7,310 nt of DNA from Candidatus Njordarchaeota archaeon (GTDB lineage: Archaea; Asgardarchaeota; Njordarchaeia; Njordarchaeales; Njordarchaeaceae): assembly GCA_029856055.1 (NCBI GenBank), contig JAHQWF010000026.1, forward strand, positions 1 through 7,310, given 5' to 3'. The number at the start of each line of letters is the position of its first letter. Position 1 is the first letter of the stretch. The notes under the pieces were generated by a model. That model saw nothing but the letters and a program-made list of their open reading frames with translations. It ran no database searches and was not told where the DNA came from. This document shows, one piece after another, positions 1 to 4,419 of the stretch. A program made the position numbers and the translations under genes.

Positions 1-92
1 CCTAACTTAGCAATTAGTACCTCACGCACATTCTTGAAAGGCAATACAACCCTGCCCTTAGAATCAACCTTCCTCCTAATTATTCCACTCAT
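1..92 (-). CDS. AbrB/SpoVT-type antitoxin (VapB-like), N-terminal part
   Basis: The reading frame starts at an ATG on the minus strand and runs off the window edge after about 30 residues. It shows the hallmark of the swapped-hairpin AbrB DNA-binding fold, RRKVDSKGRVVLP, followed by a partial helix region (VREVLIAKLG). A GGTGG ribosome binding site sits 5 bases before the ATG (98-102). Proteins of this family bind DNA as dimers, and small archaeal ones commonly act as antitoxins that neutralise PIN-domain VapC ribonucleases and repress their own operon. A broken PIN gene lies directly beside it, so a former VapBC pair is the natural reading. Only the N-terminus is visible, so the C-terminal toxin-binding part and the exact subfamily cannot be judged. 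Confidence 0.75.
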   Translation of the reverse strand, partial: MSGIIRRKVDSKGRVVLPFKNVREVLIAKL

Positions 93-107
93 AAATACCA
101 CCAAAAA

Positions 108-443
108 GTGGGAAATTATAAATTAGTGACATCTACTATTGTTGTTTATGAGTTTTTGAAGGTGATAGATGAATTAATTTTAGAGGAAAGGAACCTTGAT
201 CGCAGAAATCTTTATGTCAAGTTAAGAAACCGGTTCCCGAGTCTTTTAGATGAGTTAGATATAGAGATATTGGGTCATGAATTAACTGCTCAAAAAATTC
301 AGGAAGCATTCTCAGTGATGGAGAGGAAATCAATAGATATTGGAGACGCATTAATTTACCTATTGCTAAAAAGAGTAGGCGTTCAGGAAATTTTGACATA
401 TGATGAAGACTGGAAACGGTTAGGTGTTAAGAACATTCAATAA
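108..443 (+). pseudogene. PIN-domain (VapC-like) ribonuclease, C-terminal part, headless
   Basis: The 111-residue frame starting at a GTG contains the last two thirds of a PIN domain: the strand and helix with the second acidic residue (TSTIVVYEF, Glu15), the motif with the third acid (SIDIGDALIYLL, Asp80) and the C-terminal TYDEDW segment (Asp99/Asp101). The N-terminal strand carrying the first catalytic Asp is absent, and there is no ribosome binding site in front of the GTG. The missing part is found inverted downstream, at about 450-546 on the minus strand. PIN proteins of this kind are Mg-dependent RNases, usually toxins paired with an AbrB-type antitoxin. As it stands the gene should not give an active enzyme. 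The open frame has not decayed, which suggests a recent rearrangement or an assembly fault. Confidence 0.8.
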
Positions 444-546
444 TAGTTTCTGAGACATAAATATATCCTGGATGATTCTCCACTAAATAGATTGCCACCA
501 CATTAATATCAACCACATATTTAGTGCCGTTCTCCTCTTCATCCAC
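427..546 (-). pseudogene. PIN-domain (VapC-like) N-terminal fragment, inverted
   Basis: Read on the minus strand from a GTG at 546, this short frame gives a typical PIN start: KYVVDINVVAIYLVENHPGY, with the first catalytic Asp in a V-V-D-x-N motif at codon 13. The PIN-like part continues to about position 450, after which the frame is antisense to the 3' end of the plus-strand PIN fragment and stops at 427-429. Joined to the plus-strand fragment by flipping roughly 100-450, it would restore an almost complete PIN domain with all acidic residues and normal spacing between the first Asp and the Glu of the YEF motif. The first codons (MDEEENGT) may or may not be the native start. Confidence 0.7.
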
Positions 547-551
547 GTTTA

Positions 552-737
552 TTAATCTTTGTGGTTTTTGGTAGTGGATGGAGCGGTTCTCTCCGTTCCA
601 TCCTTCCTTAACAGGAGGACTTCATCAGGGAAAGTTTGGGGAACAGAGGCTCCCTGCATCCTGACTCTCTCACTCCATAAGCCCCCGGCCTATTCAGGCT
701 TTTCTCCAGTTCTCGCCCACATATCATGCGGAGTCAT
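552..737 (-). pseudogene. Probable C-terminal remnant of IS605-type TnpB (OrfB)
   Basis: A minus-strand frame of 62 codons is interrupted by a single TAG at 690-692. It reads MTPHDMWARTGEKPE, stop, then a stretch ending in TERTAPSTTKNHKD. I recognise this as resembling the poorly conserved tail that follows the zinc ribbon in many archaeal IS605-family TnpB proteins, but this is from memory and the zinc ribbon and catalytic RuvC parts are absent. The higher GC of this block compared with its flanks and the strong hairpin at its 3' end (576-603) fit the right end of such an element, where the guide (omega) RNA overlaps the gene end. Neither end of a complete element is visible. It could also be another decayed mobile or non-coding segment. 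Confidence 0.4.
576..603. repeat. Strong hairpin at the end of the TnpB-like remnant
   Basis: GGATGGAGCGG (576-586) pairs with CCGTTCCATCC (593-603) over 11 base pairs with one G-U pair and a six-base loop. No U-tract follows directly on either strand. It lies inside the 3' end of the minus-strand TnpB-like frame, where the structured right-end/omega-RNA region of an IS605 element would be expected. Confidence 0.65.
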
Positions 738-762
738 GACGTTTTCTATATTCTTTCAGTGA

Positions 763-771
763 AATATTTAA
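763..771. promoter_or_regulatory. TATA-like box AATATTTAA
   Basis: The sequence GAAATATTTAAGGG fits an archaeal TATA box and reads almost equally well on both strands. Plus-strand transcription would start near 795 and enter the structured non-coding stretch. Minus-strand transcription would start near 740 and enter the TnpB-like remnant. Confidence 0.3.
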
Positions 772-800
772 GGGTTGCTTGATTAGAGATTCTCGCTTTC

Positions 801-816
801 TAGTATGCTAGTATGC
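801..816 (+). repeat. Tandem duplication TAGTATGC x2
   Basis: Two perfect adjacent copies of an 8-mer are seen. There is no further copy in the vicinity. Confidence 0.8.
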
Positions 817-833
817 ACGTTAGTTAATGTATG

Positions 834-878
834 GTGCTGACGCAAAGCTTGGATTTGACAAGTGCAAGGCGTCGGTAT
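834..878 (+). repeat. Imperfect hairpin, possible structured RNA
   Basis: GTGCTGACGC (834-843) can pair with GCGTCGGTAT (869-878) over 10 positions, three of them G-U. The 25-base loop can form a small inner stem CTTG/CAAG. No known RNA family is recognised: it is not a tRNA, and I see no proper C/D box set. Confidence 0.3.
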
Positions 879-918
879 ACTTGATGATCGTATGGCTTCC
901 ATTTCTTAAAAATTACAA

Positions 919-1007
919 AGACGCCTAAAGATTGCTTAAACAGAAAACTGTTGCCAACTCTCTCTTTAGAATCAATCTTAACTATTTTTTCATAAGAGAC
1001 GCCTAAA
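919..1007 (+). repeat. Direct repeat pair AGACGCCTAAA
   Basis: Identical 11-mers lie at 919-929 and 997-1007, 78 bases apart start to start. With only two copies and no matching flanks this is not a CRISPR array. Confidence 0.6.
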
Positions 1008-1070
1008 CAATGAGGTGGGAATTCCTATTGAAATTCTCCCACAAAACTAACGATCATACTATAGCTATAT

Positions 1071-1325
1071 TTGCAATATCACTTTATATTCCTAGCCCTT
1101 GTGTCATTAATGATAATTATGATGAGATTAATTCATAAAAAATTGATTATAGTGAATGAAGCGGGGAACGGTATCGTTGTGGTACTGATCCATTTAATCT
1201 TGATACAGATGATGATGCCGATAGTTAACAGTTGGTTTACTCTAGTTATTTTACTGCTAATCATTGTTTTCTCTGTTTTGATAGTCAATTCCCCAGTTAG
1301 TTTCTCTTCTAATTTATTCTATTAA
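1071..1325 (+). CDS. Possible small hydrophobic membrane protein
   Basis: The 84-codon frame starts at TTG (alternatives GTG 1101 or ATG 1110) and encodes three hydrophobic stretches at about residues 5-22, 26-52 and 55-72, which could be two or three membrane helices, with a HKK cluster near residue 24. I recognise no family. There is no clear ribosome binding site. Its last 12 bases overlap the 3' end of pyrI on the other strand, a tail-to-tail overlap. Low-complexity, T-rich DNA can easily produce such a hydrophobic frame by chance, so it may not be a gene. In its favour, the frame is uninterrupted over the whole gap between the decayed zone and pyrI, and no competing frame is seen on the opposite strand. 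Confidence 0.35.
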   Translation: MQYHFIFLALVSLMIIMMRLIHKKLIIVNEAGNGIVVVLIHLILIQMMMPIVNSWFTLVILLLIIVFSVLIVNSPVSFSSNLFY

Positions 1326-1781
1326 TTGTTTTATTATTTCTTCTCTGTTGATGTATGTTCCGCAGTAATCGCACTGTAGTTTTAGCGGGTTTCTATTTAT
1401 TACTCTGAATCTGGGCTCTATTTTTTCTCTTCTCGTTATGCATGTTGGGTTTGGGCAATTTATTATCCCTTTTATTTCATCTGGGATACTCACTCTAAAT
1501 TTTTTGACTACAGCGTAGTCCTTAACTATATTTATTGTTGCTGTTGGTGCTACTAACGCTACTTTATTCACTTCTTCTGGCTTTAGTTCTTTTCCCTCTA
1601 TTTTTAAGATATCTTTCTTACCAAGCTTTCTGCTGTCAACGTTCATTACCATTGCTATAACGTTTTTTTCCCTGCCTGTTATACCTAGTATCTGCAATAC
1701 GATTAATGCTAGTCCAGCAGGGATATGGTCTATGACTGTTCCATCCCTTATTTTACGTACCCTTAACGGTTCATCTACCAT
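1314..1781 (-). CDS. pyrI: Aspartate carbamoyltransferase regulatory subunit PyrI
   Basis: PyrI binds the catalytic PyrB trimers into the ATCase holoenzyme and carries the allosteric nucleotide site that tunes the first committed step of pyrimidine synthesis. The 155 residues match the usual family length. The N-terminal allosteric domain (about 1-100) contains DGTVIDHIPAGLALIVLQ and the MVMNVDSRKLGKKDILKIEG segment. The C-terminal domain carries the zinc site Cys109, Cys114, Cys137 and Cys140 (CPNPTC and CDYC), which contacts PyrB. A GTGAT ribosome binding site lies 5 bases before the ATG (1787-1791), supporting this start. In most archaea pyrI follows pyrB directly; here the sequence upstream is a divergent promoter and rps19, so pyrB must be elsewhere. 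Intact and confidently identified. Confidence 0.97.
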   Translation of the reverse strand: MVDEPLRVRKIRDGTVIDHIPAGLALIVLQILGITGREKNVIAMVMNVDSRKLGKKDILKIEGKELKPEEVNKVALVAPTATINIVKDYAVVKKFRVSIPDEIKGIINCPNPTCITRREKIEPRFRVINRNPLKLQCDYCGTYINREEIIKQLIE

Positions 1782-1829
1782 TTCGCATCACTCTGCTACA
1801 TAAACCAAAAAATAGAAATACTAATTCTG

Positions 1830-1836
1830 TTTAAAA
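1830..1836. promoter_or_regulatory. Symmetric TTTAAA box between pyrI and rps19
   Basis: The 91-base divergent gap has one good TATA candidate, GTTTAAAATG. Because TTTAAA is self-complementary it could serve both directions: start sites about 25 bases away would give leaders of roughly 12-15 bases for rps19 and about 20-25 bases for pyrI. This is inference from spacing only. Confidence 0.35.
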
Positions 1837-1872
1837 TGATGTACATTAGTGTTATGTGTTTGGTGGAGTATA

Positions 1873-2289
1873 ATGGGTCACGTAGATACGAGTAAATGGC
1901 CTAGTGCATGGAAGAGATTCATGTACAGAAGATATACATTAGAGGAATTGGTTAAGATGCCTATCGATAAATTAATTGAAATCGCGCCAGCAAGGGTGAG
2001 GAGGAGCCTGCGGAGAGGTTTTACACCAGAGCAAAGAAAATTCCTAGAAAAGTTGCGTAAGTACCCTAGAAAAGTCATTAGGACTAATGTCAGAGACATG
2101 ATTATAATACCTGAGATGATCGGGAGAAGGATAGCTATTCATAATGGATTAGAGTTCGTCACGATTCGTATTACCCCACCTATGTTATTCCATTATCTGG
2201 GCGAGTTTGCTCCAACAAATAAACCCGTTAAGCACTCTTCGCCAGGTAAGGGAGCTACTAGGGCTTCAAAGTTTGTGGGTAAGAAATAG
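1873..2289 (+). CDS. rps19: 30S ribosomal protein S19 (uS19)
   Basis: S19 sits in the head of the small ribosomal subunit near the A-site finger and the decoding-site tRNA. The 138 residues show the archaeal/eukaryotic form: an N-terminal extension with YTLEELVKMPIDKLIEIAPAR, a helical RRSLRRGFTPEQRKFLEKLR region, then the universal core RDMIIIPEMIGRRIAIHNG, LGEFAPTNKPVKHSSPG and GATRASKFV at the C-terminus. I chose the ATG at 1873 over an upstream GTG at 1849 because GGTGG lies 6 bases before it (1862-1866) and the shorter protein matches the family. The gene normally sits between rpl2 and rpl22 in the S10-type cluster; here it stands apart, divergent from pyrI and followed by the Rpb5-like gene. 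Confidence 0.97.
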   Translation: MGHVDTSKWPSAWKRFMYRRYTLEELVKMPIDKLIEIAPARVRRSLRRGFTPEQRKFLEKLRKYPRKVIRTNVRDMIIIPEMIGRRIAIHNGLEFVTIRITPPMLFHYLGEFAPTNKPVKHSSPGKGATRASKFVGKK

Positions 2290-2301
2290 GTATCGCATCC
2301 T

Positions 2302-2311
2302 CTTTATATAT
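2302..2311 (+). promoter_or_regulatory. TATA box CTTTATATAT before the Rpb5-like gene
   Basis: A classical archaeal TATA box lies 42 bases before the ATG at 2353, which predicts a transcript start near 2330-2335 and a short leader carrying the GGTG ribosome binding site. The gene therefore probably has its own promoter in addition to any read-through from rps19. Confidence 0.5.
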
Positions 2312-2352
2312 TTCTACATTAGCATTAATTAATATAGTTGTAGGTGTCTCTA

Positions 2353-2988
2353 ATGGATCTCAATACATTATGGATCAATGTTAAGAAAATATGGGAAAAC
2401 GGGAGAGGATATGAGCTTGATGAGATTCTAGAGGAAACAGAGGAATCTAAAACAGCTATCTTTATTAAAGATAGCACTAGGGCTTTCGTCTTTGTCACAA
2501 CTAAGCAGGTATCAGTTCAAAGCATCAAGAAAATATTAAAGACAGCTGAGGAAAACAAGAGTGATGAAATTATGATAGCTACGACTGGGAAAGTGACTCC
2601 GCAAGCGCTTGAGATAGGGAGACAAAATAATGTGGAATTTATTCATAGAAGAGCACCTTTGCTCTATATATTCGATCACTGGTTGGTTCCAGAACATAGA
2701 GTTCTCAGCAAGGAGGAGGCAAAACAAGTGATAGAGAAATATGCTGGCGGTAATCCAGAACTATTACCCAAGATATTAATTAGTGATCCAGCAGTCAGGA
2801 TACTAAGAGCTAAGCCCGGGGACGTAATCGAGATTCGCAGAAAAGTCCCGCCTAAGGAAGAGTTAGTAAAAAAGTACGGAAAGAAATTCGGTGAGCACGC
2901 ATACGAGATATTGAAAATGCTGACCCCTGCTGGCGAAGAAACAGCTTATAGAATTGTCATAGAGACCCCCGAAGAGTATCTCTACTAA
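2353..2988 (+). CDS. rpo5: Full-length Rpb5-like RNA polymerase subunit (RpoH with an N-terminal jaw-like domain)
   Basis: The C-terminal part is a clear RpoH/Rpb5 assembly domain: DHWLVPEHRVLSKEEA, LPKILISDPAVRILRAKPGD, VIEIRRK and AYRIVIE match the conserved HxLVPxHxxLS, LPxIxxSDP and KPGDVxxIxRK signatures. Archaeal RpoH usually consists of this domain alone, about 80 residues. Here roughly 108 residues precede it, with LWINVKKIWENGRGY, a strand pair, SVQSIKKILKTAEEN and MIATTGKVTPQALEI, in the order seen in the eukaryotic Rpb5 jaw domain and related to Mrr/Hjc-type nuclease folds. The nuclease E/Q-x-K motif appears as VTTK, so catalysis is unlikely. About 25 extra residues (PPKEELVKKYGKKFGEHAYE and following) split the last strand pair. 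The start at ATG 2353 is favoured by GGTG at 2343-2346; GTG 2344 would add three residues. The protein is 211 residues, close to eukaryotic Rpb5 length. rpoB is not adjacent. Whether this is the polymerase's sole subunit H or a second copy cannot be seen here. Confidence 0.85.
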   Translation: MDLNTLWINVKKIWENGRGYELDEILEETEESKTAIFIKDSTRAFVFVTTKQVSVQSIKKILKTAEENKSDEIMIATTGKVTPQALEIGRQNNVEFIHRRAPLLYIFDHWLVPEHRVLSKEEAKQVIEKYAGGNPELLPKILISDPAVRILRAKPGDVIEIRRKVPPKEELVKKYGKKFGEHAYEILKMLTPAGEETAYRIVIETPEEYLY

Positions 2989-3013
2989 GGTTAATAAATC
3001 ACATTAACCTTTT
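2989..3013 (+). terminator. Hairpin plus T-tract after the Rpb5-like gene
   Basis: GGTTAAT (2989-2995) and ATTAACC (3003-3009) form a perfect 7-bp stem with a 7-base loop, beginning at the base after the stop codon and followed by TTTTATT. It resembles an intrinsic terminator. Archaeal termination depends mainly on the T-tract, so the stem may be incidental. Confidence 0.4.
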
Positions 3014-3064
3014 ATTACATTAATAATTCTCATTCTTAAGAGTCTAGATCAGTCAATATTTTCA

Positions 3065-4414
3065 ATGGCGAACGCAATGAAATGGAGAATCTATTTAGCA
3101 ATAATATTTTCACTAATGATTATTTCGTCACTGCCAATAAGTTCATCAACTAGAGCATTTTATACTAAAGCAATTGACAAAACGGGGTTAACCCCTCCAA
3201 CAAATTCAGTAATCTTCTTATACTACAATGGGGGCTCACCAGTATACACTAAAGCTCAATTAGGAACATTCTTTAATGATGTTTTAGGAGCCTTCGCAAT
3301 AAAGGAAATCACTAGCTTGGATACATATAAGGAGCTTGAGAACGCTAGTGTTTTAATGTTATTAGGTCAAACTGATTTATCTTCAATAAAAATGGATGTC
3401 TTAGAGCAATTCATAGTTGAAGGAGGATCTCTACTCATAGCCTTACCTCCTGATAACTTCTCGGCGTTTGATTCAGTGCTAGAATTATTTTCATTAAGGA
3501 CATATGGTAAGATCTTAGATAACTCATCTTACTACAATAATCAAACTAATGTTGTCGTTAACGATTCTTTTATGATTCGGGAACACCCCTCAATAAGAAG
3601 CATATTCGGGAATGTTAGTGAGATAGTTATTCCTAATGGTGCAGGAATAGAGAGATTAGATTCACCACCATTGATCAATGCTACTTTCGAGGATTATTCA
3701 TTGGTCTGGGGATTAAATTCAACTTTCGTGGATAAGAATGATAATGGAGTTCAAGATGAAGATGAGCCTTACGGCGAGAATATCTCCTTGATTCATGTTG
3801 TTGAGACTTGGTTTGGTGGCAAGATAGTAGTTTTACCTTCAATCGAAATGATTATTGATGATTATATCCTAGATCCTCAATTCGATAATTTGATATTATC
3901 TAGAGCCCTAACTTATTGGTTTGGGAATCAGATAGGTTTTATATCGATTAGAAACATTGTTGCTACCCCCACCTTTCTCGACATCACTCATGAAAAATTA
4001 GAAATAAACGTTTCAGCAATTGTTACGGATGAAAACAATAATACATTAAGTCAAGTGCAAGTAAATGCTTGTTTAGTGAGGTTAGGGAGAGTTATTTCAC
4101 AGGCAGAGGCAAACCGTTTAAATAACAAGCCCATCTACCTAGCCATCTTAAATGTAAGCAAAGTTAAGCCTGGTGCTGCTTATATCTATGTAATGGCTTA
4201 CAAGAAATACTTTGGGTACTTCTGGGTCAGGGGTCCGAGGATCACTCTTTATAAGCCGCCAGTAACCATTGGAGATATACATCCATTAGTCTTAGTGTTC
4301 GGTGCTATAGTTCCAATATTATCTGCTGTTATTCTGTCTGTTTATCTCTTTCCAGAATATAGAAATAAGCGAAAAAGATTACGTGAAATAGAGGGCAAAA
4401 TCATAGAAAAATAA
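3065..4414 (+). CDS. Secreted, C-terminally anchored protein with amidotransferase-like ectodomain
   Basis: No named family is recognised with certainty. The 449 residues begin with a Sec-type signal peptide (about 5-27, ending SSSTRA). The ectodomain opens with alternating strands and helices (VIFLYYN near 50; ASVLMLL near 95; VEGGSLLIALPP near 118-129), the pattern of class I glutamine-amidotransferase-like folds found in GldG/DUF4350-type proteins. DKNDNGVQDEDE (223-234) resembles a calcium-binding loop. Residues about 300-395 look like an immunoglobulin-like strand domain. One membrane helix (about 406-428) is followed by a basic cytoplasmic tail. Many Asn-x-Ser/Thr sites fit a glycosylated archaeal surface protein. 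There is no ribosome binding site; a TTCTTAAG box about 27 bases upstream suggests a leaderless transcript. It faces a similar gene tail to tail with 5 bases between the stop codons. A role in the cell envelope is inference. Confidence 0.75.
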   Translation: MANAMKWRIYLAIIFSLMIISSLPISSSTRAFYTKAIDKTGLTPPTNSVIFLYYNGGSPVYTKAQLGTFFNDVLGAFAIKEITSLDTYKELENASVLMLLGQTDLSSIKMDVLEQFIVEGGSLLIALPPDNFSAFDSVLELFSLRTYGKILDNSSYYNNQTNVVVNDSFMIREHPSIRSIFGNVSEIVIPNGAGIERLDSPPLINATFEDYSLVWGLNSTFVDKNDNGVQDEDEPYGENISLIHVVETWFGGKIVVLPSIEMIIDDYILDPQFDNLILSRALTYWFGNQIGFISIRNIVATPTFLDITHEKLEINVSAIVTDENNNTLSQVQVNACLVRLGRVISQAEANRLNNKPIYLAILNVSKVKPGAAYIYVMAYKKYFGYFWVRGPRITLYKPPVTIGDIHPLVLVFGAIVPILSAVILSVYLFPEYRNKRKRLREIEGKIIEK

Positions 4415-4419
4415 GTCTA

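Larger units (their letters stand above)
741..1070. other. Gene-free stretch with promoter-like box, hairpins and short repeats
   Basis: I see no convincing protein gene here. It contains a TATA-like box (763-771), a tandem 8-mer TAGTATGC twice (801-816), a 10-bp stem with wobbles (834-843 with 869-878), two copies of AGACGCCTAAA (919-929 and 997-1007) and a short GTGGGA/TCCCAC hairpin (1015-1042). A minus-strand frame of 66 codons without a start codon (827-1024) is discussed among the rejected items. The stretch may be a decayed gene, a small RNA locus or simply degraded DNA next to the mobile element. Confidence 0.5.

Noticed and set aside
559..762. Plus-strand frame of 67 codons
   Set aside because: It is antisense to the TnpB-like remnant, has unusual composition and no ribosome binding site; best seen as a shadow.
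880..900. C-box-like TTGATGAT, possible C/D box guide RNA
   Set aside because: The C box is imperfect and no CTGA D box follows at a suitable distance.
919..1007. Possible CRISPR remnant from the repeated AGACGCCTAAA
   Set aside because: There are only two 11-base copies with different flanks and no third repeat at regular spacing.
827..1024. Minus-strand open stretch of 66 codons containing EKIVKIDSKERV, slightly like an AbrB start
   Set aside because: It has no ATG, GTG or TTG start in frame and the similarity ends after a few residues. It may be a decayed antitoxin gene, but I cannot support that.
1878..2099. Minus-strand frame inside rps19
   Set aside because: It is fully antisense to a certain ribosomal protein gene.
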